DNA of 64,000 bases from assembly GCF_000424445.1 (NCBI RefSeq), contig NZ_AUJX01000008.1, forward strand, positions 1 through 64,000, written 5' to 3'. The notes below the pieces were generated by a model that was not told the DNA's origin, did not search any database, and saw only the letters and a program-made list of their open reading frames with translations. This document shows, one piece after another, positions 8,203-15,865 of the stretch. This stretch comes from Oribacterium sp. NK2B42 (GTDB lineage: Bacteria > Bacillota > Clostridia > Lachnospirales > Lachnospiraceae). Position numbers and translations under genes: made by a program. Each line of letters opens with the position of its first letter. The first letter of the stretch is position 1.

Positions 8203-8252
8203 TAATCCACCGGGGACGGTTCTCGCTGGCGAGAACCGTCCCCGGTGGATTA
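8203..8252. repeat. perfect 50-bp palindrome of the GGGGACGGTTCT family
   Basis: Two 24-base arms (8203-8226 and 8229-8252) are exact reverse complements with only TG between them. The core CCGGGGACGGTTCT recurs in the palindrome at 58173-58218. It lies behind a complete terminator, so it is not needed for termination. A second small hairpin (GCGGCTTTAGCCGC) and the palindrome AATTATTCggtGAATAATT (8276-8294) follow. Confidence 0.85.
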
Positions 8253-8335
8253 TTGCGGCTTTAGCCGCGGTTAGTAATTATTCGGTGAATAATTCAGGAT
8301 TATGCAATTGAGAATTGAAAATAACGGACGGTATC

Positions 8336-8363
8336 AAAAAAGGCAGGTCTTTAGACCTGCCTT
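8336..8363 (-). terminator. terminator of the minus-strand SGNH-like gene
   Basis: AAGGCAGGTCT / AGACCTGCCTT with a TT loop, with an A run at 8336-8341 that reads as a T run in the direction of the gene ending at 8379. Confidence 0.85.
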
Positions 8364-8378
8364 CCGGTGTTTATAGAT

Positions 8379-10115
8379 TTATCCGGCAACACTTTCTGCT
8401 GCATTGCCGCTGGCATCGATTCCGCCTGCTGCAAAGTCTGCAGCAGCTGCCTGTGTATCAACAGCGGTCTCAAAGCCTGTGCTGTTGTCTATGGCTGTTT
8501 CTGCCTGAGTTTCCATAGCGGTTTCTGCTACGGTCTCAGCAACAGTTTCTGCAGCAGTCTCGATTACAGCGGTTTCTGCTGCAGTGGTTTCTGCCACAGC
8601 AGCGGCAGTTTCTGCTCCTGCGGCAGCAGTAACGGTTTCCTTGTGAGTGATTACCTCATTTGCAGATCTTGTAGGAGCAACCTGTGTTCTGATTCCTGTC
8701 TCGAGGTTTCCTGAGTCATCATTTATAACTTCGTACCACTCGCCCTGATAATACTCATAAAGTAAACCATCGATATACTTTGTATCACCGTCCCGGTTTC
8801 CTTCGGGAGCAGCAGTCTCGGTTTCCTCTGAACCGGGACCTCCGGATCCGTTTTCATCTTCGGTTTCACCGAATAACGCTCTGATTTCTTCTGTACTTAA
8901 CTGATGAATCTCCTTTGTTTCGAACTCATCATAGGACATAGGGAGCTTAACATTACCTGAAACGATGATACCTGCAAAGGTATTGGCCTCGTCAGATGAT
9001 CCGAAGGATACGGTTATGGTTTCTGCCGGCTTAAAATCATCGTTAATAAGTGCAATATGCTGCTCTGATTCTGTGCCCTTAAAATCCACTGTGGAGCGTC
9101 CGAAAGGATTGCCGTCAACAGTAACGTAAACATCATTGGAGCCCGGAAGATATTCATAGTCGATTGCAAGTAGACCTGAAACAGGATTATCGTTATCATC
9201 ACGGATGTAATCTGCAAGATACACATAAGTAGTGTCATCAATCTTCTCAAAGTCACCTGCAGATATGTAAGTAAAGTTTTCAAGAGCATCTGAAGCTGCG
9301 TCGAGGGTTTCTGACGCAGTATCGAGAGTCTCACAGTTTTCCGAGTGCTCACGGATTGCCTTAATGATCGCATCCGAAACTGCTGCATTACCGTCAGCAT
9401 TCTGATTTATCTTATCATCAGCAACGGTATCTGCCGCATTGCTGCCGTTTGCTTCCATAAGCTTTGCTACATCTACCGTCAAACCGTAGTAGTGATCTGT
9501 GATGTTCTGAATTGCGGAAGCATTGTCATCGGCGTAGCCTTCAGGATTAGTGACAGAAGAAGGCTCGACGAGAGAAATGAGGGTTGCTTCCGGGCATCTC
9601 TTTGCAAGAGCACGGATGAGGCCTTCATAGAAAATTCCGAAGCTTGAAGGCTCATCGTGGTTTCCAAAGCTAAGAATAACCGCATCATACTCCACATCCT
9701 CGGGGAGCTGCTTTGCAACAGCATAGCCTGAGTAAACGGTGTTGTCCGAAGGAAGAGAATAGTTGTCCAGCAGAACCTCGGAGCCGAAGGCCTCTGTTAT
9801 CTTTGAGGAAAGAAGCTCAGCCCATGCTGCAGAGGAATCCTCGAGATTGCTTCCCGCAGCAAATCCATCGCCTATGACTAAAACTGATACAGGCTTTCCG
9901 TTATTGAGCTTCGTGTAAAAATCTCCGGTTTCGGCGCTCTCGTTTGTCTCTTTCTGCTGACCGGCAGAGGTTTCGGCTAATGTTGTCTCCTGAGGTGTCA
10001 CGGCAGAGTTGTTCTGACTGCTGACGGCGGCGATGCCAAGCAGTATAACCGCTAAGCCGGCGGCTCCACCGATACAGGCTTTTTTGTTATTCTCAAAAAA
10101 AGTTTTGAAATCCAT
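8379..10115 (-). CDS. membrane-anchored SGNH-fold protein lacking catalytic residues (paralogue 1)
   Basis: A 578-residue protein: a membrane helix near 14-31, a Thr/Glu-rich spacer, an SGNH/GDSL-like domain (about 75-270), a beta-rich domain (about 295-410) and a long Ala/Thr/Glu tail (ETAAETVAETV type). The block that should read GDS is GDG (82-84), the GxND block reads GNHD, and the C-terminal DxxH block has no His (DDKINQNADG). An active esterase is therefore unlikely; a binding or structural role is inferred. The start at 10115 is set by AAGGAGAT seven bases upstream. It shares its whole layout with the gene at 10491 on the same strand, so the two arose by duplication. Confidence 0.7.
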   Translation of the reverse strand: MDFKTFFENNKKACIGGAAGLAVILLGIAAVSSQNNSAVTPQETTLAETSAGQQKETNESAETGDFYTKLNNGKPVSVLVIGDGFAAGSNLEDSSAAWAELLSSKITEAFGSEVLLDNYSLPSDNTVYSGYAVAKQLPEDVEYDAVILSFGNHDEPSSFGIFYEGLIRALAKRCPEATLISLVEPSSVTNPEGYADDNASAIQNITDHYYGLTVDVAKLMEANGSNAADTVADDKINQNADGNAAVSDAIIKAIREHSENCETLDTASETLDAASDALENFTYISAGDFEKIDDTTYVYLADYIRDDNDNPVSGLLAIDYEYLPGSNDVYVTVDGNPFGRSTVDFKGTESEQHIALINDDFKPAETITVSFGSSDEANTFAGIIVSGNVKLPMSYDEFETKEIHQLSTEEIRALFGETEDENGSGGPGSEETETAAPEGNRDGDTKYIDGLLYEYYQGEWYEVINDDSGNLETGIRTQVAPTRSANEVITHKETVTAAAGAETAAAVAETTAAETAVIETAAETVAETVAETAMETQAETAIDNSTGFETAVDTQAAAADFAAGGIDASGNAAESVAG

Positions 10116-10283
10116 TGTTATCTCCTTAATACCAATGCTGTGAAAGGCTAATGCTTTGGCCATCCACGGTTGATGCGCAATGTTTTTCATTTGTGCGCAA
10201 GGTGCTGATTAACACAGTGATTAATAATACTTTCATTAGCGATAAAAATCAATTAACTTTATTTGAATATTCTCGCAAAATGA

Positions 10284-10360
10284 GGTCAAAGGTAACAGTT
10301 CAGCCAGTGGACCATGGGGACGGAGTTAGTGGTTCACCGGCTGAACTGTTACGGTCAAAG
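10284..10360. mobile_element. 61-bp MITE-like inverted-repeat element with 8-bp direct repeats
   Basis: Positions 10292-10352 form a hairpin: GTAACAGTTCAGCC at one end and its exact complement at the other, with pairing extending to 23 bases per arm (two mismatches) around a 15-base loop containing GGGGACGG. The element is flanked immediately on both sides by the same octamer, GGTCAAAG (10284-10291 and 10353-10360). Adjacent identical octamers are the expected footprint of a transposition event. The element is far too short to encode a transposase, so any movement would depend on one elsewhere. Confidence 0.7.
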
Positions 10361-10427
10361 GGTAATAGCCCGTTCCTGGTACGTGTGGTCATAGCCGGGA
10401 GATATACCTTTACTTATGGATTGTCCG

Positions 10428-10471
10428 AAAAAACAGAGCCTCCGGTCAGCCTTAGCTGACAGGGGGCTCTG
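10428..10471 (-). terminator. terminator of the second SGNH-like gene
   Basis: Inverted repeat CAGAGCC...GGCTCTG with a further GGTCAGC/GCTGAC pairing; adenines at 10428-10433 give the T run for the minus strand. Confidence 0.8.
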
Positions 10472-10490
10472 AAAGATCGTTATTGAATGA

Positions 10491-12437
10491 TTAAGGAGTG
10501 ACTGTTATGCCTACGGTTGGACCTGCAGTATTCCACTGACTGACATCTATTCCCTGACCGGCTTCAACAGTGTAGGGGACTGTAGGCACTACGATGGTGG
10601 CAGAGTCGGCAGGATCACTGATAACAGCCTGTTCGGTTGCTTCAGGTGTTTCTGCTGCTGCGGTTTCGGGGACTACTTCTGCCTCTATCTGCGCGGATGT
10701 TTCTGCGGCAGTAGTCTGAACAGGTGCTGTTTCGGGAGCAGCGGTTTCAGTGGCTTGAGCGGATGTTTCGGCAGGAGCTGAAGTCTGCTTCGGAGCAGCT
10801 TTTTTCGCAGGAGCCTTGGTTTCGGAAGCTTTGGTTTCCTTTTTGGTCTCTTCCTGCTTTTTCTTATCCTTTTCTGCTTCGCTTTCGGTCTCTTTCTTTA
10901 CAGTATCAGCCTTAGTTTCTTCTGCAGTTGTTTCCTGAACCTTGGTTTCCGCCGCAGTAGTTTCTGCAACAGTAGTTTCCTCTGCAGTAGTTTCCTCAAC
11001 GGTGGTCTCGGGAGCCGTAGTTTCCGGTGGAAGAGGAAGCTTCTCGTACTTGTCATGAGGCTGATTGAAATTGAGATTTCCGGATATGATGAGTCCATGG
11101 AAACCGTCTGCCTGTTCCTTTGTGGCGAAGCTGACTGCGATACTGTCATTAATTGAAGCATCATTATCAACTATACGTATATGTCTTTCGGGAGCTGCAT
11201 CCTCCTTTTCAAAAGAAAGACCTCCGAAGATGTCATTGTCGATAACTACCTGGGCGGTGTTGTTTCCGGTGAGATAGTCATAATCAAGGCCGATCATACC
11301 GACGGTTTCCGAACCGAGAGCCATAAGCTCCTGTGCGCCAATGATGAAGTTGCAGTCATCGAGACGCTGGAAACTGTCTGATGCGATGTAGTAGTAATGA
11401 TCGTAAAGAGTAGCATCAGGGTTAACAGGTGCTATGGTTCCATCGGCATCCACTGTTGAAACTGTTGCCCCCACGGCATTATCCTTCTCCGGAACATTGT
11501 CCCCGGGATTTCTGAGTCTTTCATCAATCTTACGAACTATCCAGTTTGCATAGAGCTTCTGGCCGTCGGCATTGGGAAGAAGACCGTCATCTGTGAAAGT
11601 GTTCACATCCTGACCTGTAACCATAAAGGCTTCACCCATGTTGGCAACGATGGCACCATAGTGCTCAAGAAGGTTTTTTGCATAGGTGGCGGTTTCATCT
11701 GAATATCCGCCCGGCTCTGTTAACGATGCTGATTCGATCAGGCCAATGATCTCTGCGGAAGGATATTGCAGCTTTATGGAACGAAGCAGGCCCTCATACT
11801 GAAGGTCAAAAGTAAACGGCGCATCATAGTAACCTAAAGCTACGATAACCGCATCATAGACAGAATCCTTATTGCCGGCTGCCTCATTCATGAGAGTCAC
11901 ATAGGCAGAGTAGGCGTTGTTTCCGTTAGGAAGAGAAAGATTATTTACCAAAACCTCTGATCCGAATTTTTCTTTAATATTTAAAGCCAGAAGATCTGTC
12001 CAGTTTGTTCCGTCCTTAGCGCCTGCGCCTGTGCCGAACACATCACCGATAACAAGAATGGAAACCGGCTCACCGGCATTAAGCTTATGGAGAAAGCTGT
12101 TTTCCTCCGGAAGAACAGCAGAAGCTGCCTCTGAGCCATTACCATTTGTGATGATATTTCCGTCTTTATCTGTCTCCGGCTGAAGTCTTTCATTTGCGGC
12201 ATTGATGCGTTCTGCATTAACAGATTCATCGATGGCATCTTCAGTGATGGCGGTGTGTACCATATAACCGAAGGCACCGATTATGGCAACTATCATCAGT
12301 ATAAGCACTGTAAGTAGTGTTGTGCCTTTTTTTGTAAGCGTGGAACCGGTGTTGTTACCGGAGCCGGGTTCATTTGGGGAAGCTGCAGCTGACTCGTTTG
12401 CTGTTTCAGGAACATTGTTCTTTTCGTCTTTACTCAT
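10491..12437 (-). CDS. membrane-anchored SGNH-fold protein lacking catalytic residues (paralogue 2)
   Basis: A 648-residue paralogue of the gene at 8379: a polar cytoplasmic N-terminus, a membrane helix near 40-60, an SGNH-like domain (about 125-320), a beta-rich domain (about 345-465), then a long ETT/EET/AET repeat region with a Lys/Glu-rich middle. The catalytic blocks are lost here too: GDV (131-133) for GDS, GYYD for GxND, and DDGLLPNADG where a His is expected before Pro. The last 25 residues contain GIDVSQWN, which looks like the opening strand of a GH25 lysozyme domain, but the protein stops eleven residues later. GAGGGA precedes the ATG. Confidence 0.7.
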   Translation of the reverse strand: MSKDEKNNVPETANESAAASPNEPGSGNNTGSTLTKKGTTLLTVLILMIVAIIGAFGYMVHTAITEDAIDESVNAERINAANERLQPETDKDGNIITNGNGSEAASAVLPEENSFLHKLNAGEPVSILVIGDVFGTGAGAKDGTNWTDLLALNIKEKFGSEVLVNNLSLPNGNNAYSAYVTLMNEAAGNKDSVYDAVIVALGYYDAPFTFDLQYEGLLRSIKLQYPSAEIIGLIESASLTEPGGYSDETATYAKNLLEHYGAIVANMGEAFMVTGQDVNTFTDDGLLPNADGQKLYANWIVRKIDERLRNPGDNVPEKDNAVGATVSTVDADGTIAPVNPDATLYDHYYYIASDSFQRLDDCNFIIGAQELMALGSETVGMIGLDYDYLTGNNTAQVVIDNDIFGGLSFEKEDAAPERHIRIVDNDASINDSIAVSFATKEQADGFHGLIISGNLNFNQPHDKYEKLPLPPETTAPETTVEETTAEETTVAETTAAETKVQETTAEETKADTVKKETESEAEKDKKKQEETKKETKASETKAPAKKAAPKQTSAPAETSAQATETAAPETAPVQTTAAETSAQIEAEVVPETAAAETPEATEQAVISDPADSATIVVPTVPYTVEAGQGIDVSQWNTAGPTVGITVTP

Positions 12438-12543
12438 AATTAAAAATCCCTCATTTTTTCATACTTTCTCAATTATAAAAAGGAATAGGGTTTTTTTCTA
12501 GTTTTTTTAATGCTTTTTCAGGCAATGTGGTATCATGGTAGCT

Positions 12544-13272
12544 ATGTTGTACGATAGAGACATTAGAGAACCCCTGTTTTCCTTTCTTGAAGATACCTAT
12601 GGGAAAATCAGGATAATAGAAGAAAAGATTATGGGCAGCAGCCGGGCGGATGTGGTTATGGTTACGGAAGACAGCCTTTACGGAATAGAGATCAAGTCGG
12701 ATGCAGACACCTACGTGCGACTTTCCGGGCAGGTGAAGGATTATGACAGATTCTTTGACTATAATTACATTGCCGTGGGAACAAGCCATGCCATGCATAT
12801 AGAGGAGCATGTACCTGACTACTGGGGCATCATAACCATAGAAGAAGTGGACGGAGAACCGGACTTCTACATATTAAGGAAACCAAAGGAAAATCCCCAT
12901 ATCAGATATGAAGAAAAGCTGAGTCTTCTGTGGAGACCTGAGCTCCAGCGCATAGTGGGACGAAACCTCGAACACAAGTATGATTACCTCAGTAAAAAAG
13001 AGGTGATAAAAAGAATATCTGCCCAAATTAGTTATGATTGTCTAAGAAAAGAGATATCGACAGAGCTGTTTGAGAGAGACTATAATACTGTTTTGGATGA
13101 GATCAACCGGTTCCGTGTTGAAAAAATGAAGGCAAAACCCAGGCGAAAAAAGAGGCGTCTCAAGGGCAGCTCTGCAGTTTTGACTTCTGACGGAAAAACG
13201 ATCAAAAAGCCGGATCTTAAGGTATCGCACATCGTGAGACCTAAGAAGAAAAAAGCATCGAAGAAGAGGTAG
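12544..13272 (+). CDS. sce7726-type nuclease-like protein
   Basis: A 242-residue soluble protein. The first 120 residues resemble the sce7726/MmcB-like PD-(D/E)XK group: LYDRDIREPLFSFL, RADVVMV, then GIEIKSDADTYVRLSGQVKDY with a candidate Glu-x-Lys catalytic pair. The last 60 residues are extremely basic (KPRRKKRRLK, RPKKKKASKKR), as expected for nucleic-acid binding. The start is uncertain: ATGs at 12535 and 12544 are both weakly preceded by a ribosome binding site, and the second is chosen because family members begin close to the RDIREPL motif. It is followed 9 bases later by a transporter gene. Its role is not known. Confidence 0.6.
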   Translation: MLYDRDIREPLFSFLEDTYGKIRIIEEKIMGSSRADVVMVTEDSLYGIEIKSDADTYVRLSGQVKDYDRFFDYNYIAVGTSHAMHIEEHVPDYWGIITIEEVDGEPDFYILRKPKENPHIRYEEKLSLLWRPELQRIVGRNLEHKYDYLSKKEVIKRISAQISYDCLRKEISTELFERDYNTVLDEINRFRVEKMKAKPRRKKRRLKGSSAVLTSDGKTIKKPDLKVSHIVRPKKKKASKKR

Positions 13273-13281
13273 GTTCAAAAT

Positions 13282-14229
13282 ATGGAAAGCTTTTTTATAG
13301 CAGCCAATGCAGTAATACCGTTTATTTGTTATATGATGTACGGATACATCATAAGACATTTGGGATTTGGGGACGAAGCTTTCTATAATAAGCTCAACCA
13401 GATCGTGTTCAAGGCATTTTTCCCCTTACTGATGTTCAACAATCTCTATACTGCGGACGTGGACATAGGGGGTAATGCTTCCCTCATAGCCATATTCGCA
13501 GGCGTTCTCATAGCCATTATCCTTTTATGTATCCTGCTGGTTCCGGTTTTTGTAAAGGAAAATCCGAGAAAGCCGGTTATCATACAGTCAATCTGGCGAA
13601 GCAATACTCTTATGTTTGCTTATCCTCTATGTGTCAGCATGTATGGAGACGATTATGGAGCACTGGCGTCACTGGTTATAGCCACAATTGTACCTATATA
13701 TAATATCGGTGCGGTTATCATTTTTACACTTTTTGACAGAAGTGCAGGTTCAAAGGTTGATGTCAGAAAAATCGTCATTAATATCCTTACAAATCCTCTG
13801 ATAATAGGTGCCATTGCCGGAAGTATATTTAAATTTGCGGGCTGGCAGATTCCGACATCTGTAATGAAACCCATCGGTGATTTTGCGTCCATGACTACAC
13901 CGATTTCCATCTTCATACTGGGTGCAACACTTTCACTGCCTGATATAGGCAAGAATGTCAATGTTATCGTGACCACCTTATTCTTAAAGCTTATAGCAGT
14001 GCCTGCATTTATACTTGTGCTGATGTATATGATCGGCTACAGGGGACCTGAACTCTTCATCGCTTTCAGTCTTTATGCCACCCCTATTGCCGGAGCTTCT
14101 TTTCCTATGGCTCAGAACATGGGCGGAGACGGGGAGCTTCAGGGTCAGCTTCTTGCCATAAGTACTGTTTTATCACTGTTCACCATATTCTTCTGGATAA
14201 TGAGTCTCACAGCGGTGGGTATTTTCTGA
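13282..14229 (+). CDS. AEC family transporter
   Basis: A 315-residue integral membrane protein with about ten helices, of the auxin efflux carrier (AEC) family. Typical features are the N-terminal ANAVIPFICYMMYGYIIR, ILTNPLIIGAIAG in the middle and TPIAGASFPMAQNMGG in the last third. Bacterial members carry small organic acids such as malate; the substrate here is not predictable. AGAGGTAGG lies upstream of the ATG. It lies 9 bases behind the nuclease-like gene and the two probably share a transcript, although their functions are not obviously linked. Confidence 0.85.
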   Translation: MESFFIAANAVIPFICYMMYGYIIRHLGFGDEAFYNKLNQIVFKAFFPLLMFNNLYTADVDIGGNASLIAIFAGVLIAIILLCILLVPVFVKENPRKPVIIQSIWRSNTLMFAYPLCVSMYGDDYGALASLVIATIVPIYNIGAVIIFTLFDRSAGSKVDVRKIVINILTNPLIIGAIAGSIFKFAGWQIPTSVMKPIGDFASMTTPISIFILGATLSLPDIGKNVNVIVTTLFLKLIAVPAFILVLMYMIGYRGPELFIAFSLYATPIAGASFPMAQNMGGDGELQGQLLAISTVLSLFTIFFWIMSLTAVGIF

Positions 14230-14540
14230 TGCCATAGTCTGTCACAAAATGGTTGATTTTGATAGCTGCTATCATTTTCGACTATATCAAAAGCATAAAT
14301 CATCAAAGATATAATAAACCGTGGGAAATCCATGAAAATATGATAAATTAGTCAGGTGGATCATGATATTTCAACGGGACATTAATGATACATGAATGAA
14401 AGAATATCTAAGAATTTCAGATGTTTTTTCGCGTTGACTACGAAAGTCAACATTTTTATAATGTTCCATGAGATAATGACAGATTTTTATCAGTTTATAT
14501 TCGGTGGGCATTTTGTTCCCGGACACAGGAGGATATACCA
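14230..14540 (+). other. leader and promoter region of galK
   Basis: This 311-base gap contains a small inverted repeat GATAGCtGCTATC near 14258, the galK promoter with overlapping inverted repeat (14433-14462), and a leader of about 70 bases. No gene is supported. Confidence 0.6.
14433..14462 (+). promoter_or_regulatory. galK promoter with overlapping operator-like repeat
   Basis: TTGACT (14434-14439), a 17-base spacer and TATAAT (14457-14462) make a near-consensus promoter. The -35 box is the left half of a perfect inverted repeat, TTGACT-acgaa-AGTCAA (14434-14450), so a repressor bound there would block polymerase. The same TTGAC-N7-GTCA arrangement occurs before galE (15804-15819). Confidence 0.75.
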
Positions 14541-15716
14541 ATGGATCTTTCATTTAAAGAAGGCGTTTTAAAAGCATTTGAAGAGAAATTCGGCGCATCA
14601 GATGGCGTAAAGTGCTATTTTGCACCCGGACGAGTAAATCTCATCGGAGAGCATACCGATTATAACGGAGGTCATGTTTTCCCCTGTGCACTTACTATAG
14701 GAACTTATGCAGCGGCAAAAAAGAGAGATGACCGTAAGCTTCGTTTTTACAGTGTGAATCTCGACAAAACCGGTGTTATAGAAACATCGCTTGATGAGTT
14801 CAAACCTTTAAAAGATGATAATTGGACATCCTACTTAAAGGGAGTTATGTGGGCCTTTGAAAAGAGAGGCTTTAAGATGGACCGGGGTCTTGATATAGCT
14901 ATCTATGGAAACATTCCCAACGGATCGGGCCTTTCTTCCAGCGCATCCATCGAGGTTCTCACAGGATTTGTTTTGAGAGATCTCTATGGTTTCGATGTGA
15001 CAAATGTTGACCTTGCTGTCATTGGCCAGGATGCGGAAAACAACTACTGCGGCATGAACTGCGGGATCATGGATCAGTTCGCAAGCTCCATGGGTAAAAA
15101 GGATAATGCTATCTTCCTGGACTGTGCCACACTCAATTACGAATATGCTCCCGTGGTTTTAAACGGAATGAAGCTGGTGGTTACCAATACAAACAAGAAG
15201 CATAAGCTTGTGGGCTCAGCGTACAATGACAGAAGAAGAGAATCCGAGGAGGCAAGAAAGATACTTGCTTCCGTTGCAGGAATAAAGACACTTGGCGACC
15301 TCAGCAACGAGGATTTTGAAAAGCATAAGGATGCTATCAAGGATCCGGTTGTTCAGAAGAGAGCAAAGCATGCTGTATATGAGAATAACCGCACTCTGAC
15401 AGCTGTTGCGGCATTAAAGGCCGGAGACATTGAGACCTTCGGAAAGCTTATGAATGCTTCGCATGTTTCCCTGAGAGATGATTTCGAGGTTAGCTGTGAG
15501 GAGCTTGACGTTCTTGTTGAAGAGGCCTGGAAGGTACCCGGAGTTCTGGGCTCACGTATGACCGGCGGCGGATTCGGCGGCTGTACTGTTTCCATCGTAA
15601 AAGATGAGGCGGTTGAAGACTTCAAAAAGCTTGTGGGTGAGGCCTACAGAAACCGTGTGGGTTATGACTGCACATTCTATGTTGTAAGCATTGGCGACGG
15701 TCCACAGGTGATTTAA
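14541..15716 (+). CDS. galK: galactokinase
   Basis: Phosphorylates alpha-D-galactose at C1 with ATP, the first committed step of the Leloir pathway. The 391-residue protein is full length for the GHMP kinase family: the galactokinase signature GRVNLIGEHTDYNGG (about 30-44), the ATP-binding PNGSGLSSSAS (about 130), MDQFASSMG with the catalytic Asp, and TGGGFGGCTV near the C-terminus. AGGAGGATATACC precedes the ATG. It is followed by galE and galT, and galM and a phosphoglucomutase lie elsewhere in the window, so the pathway is complete. Confidence 0.97.
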   Translation: MDLSFKEGVLKAFEEKFGASDGVKCYFAPGRVNLIGEHTDYNGGHVFPCALTIGTYAAAKKRDDRKLRFYSVNLDKTGVIETSLDEFKPLKDDNWTSYLKGVMWAFEKRGFKMDRGLDIAIYGNIPNGSGLSSSASIEVLTGFVLRDLYGFDVTNVDLAVIGQDAENNYCGMNCGIMDQFASSMGKKDNAIFLDCATLNYEYAPVVLNGMKLVVTNTNKKHKLVGSAYNDRRRESEEARKILASVAGIKTLGDLSNEDFEKHKDAIKDPVVQKRAKHAVYENNRTLTAVAALKAGDIETFGKLMNASHVSLRDDFEVSCEELDVLVEEAWKVPGVLGSRMTGGGFGGCTVSIVKDEAVEDFKKLVGEAYRNRVGYDCTFYVVSIGDGPQVI

Positions 15717-15803
15717 ATTAGTGATGTTAATGCTGATTAAAGTGCATTTGTTTTGTGGATAGATTCATATATGACGAATGTGCTTTGAATAGAGCCGATT
15801 CTG

Positions 15804-15819
15804 TTGACATTTTATGTCA
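15804..15819. promoter_or_regulatory. operator-like inverted repeat upstream of galE
   Basis: TTGACA-tttta-TGTCAG: same half-site and spacing (TTGAC-N7-GTCA) as the repeat overlapping the galK -35 box. It lies about 46 bases before the galE start. No good -10 box stands 16-18 bases after TTGACA, so here the motif is better explained as a protein site than as a -35 box. Confidence 0.5.
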
Positions 15820-15865
15820 GATAAAAGTGGCGAAAGACAAGTGTTTGTAAATGAGAGGAGACCAT

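Larger units (their letters stand above)
10116..10490. other. intergenic region between the two SGNH-like paralogues
   Basis: It holds the terminator of the upstream paralogue (10428-10471), the 61-bp inverted-repeat element with flanking direct repeats (10284-10360), and an A/T-rich stretch (10200-10275) that could carry the promoter of the downstream paralogue. No gene is supported. Confidence 0.6.

Noticed and set aside
8315-8714. Cys/Ser-rich plus-strand open frames opposite the SGNH-like gene
   Set aside because: They are the antisense of the Ala/Glu/Thr repeat tail; the strong ribosome binding site and domain content are on the minus strand.
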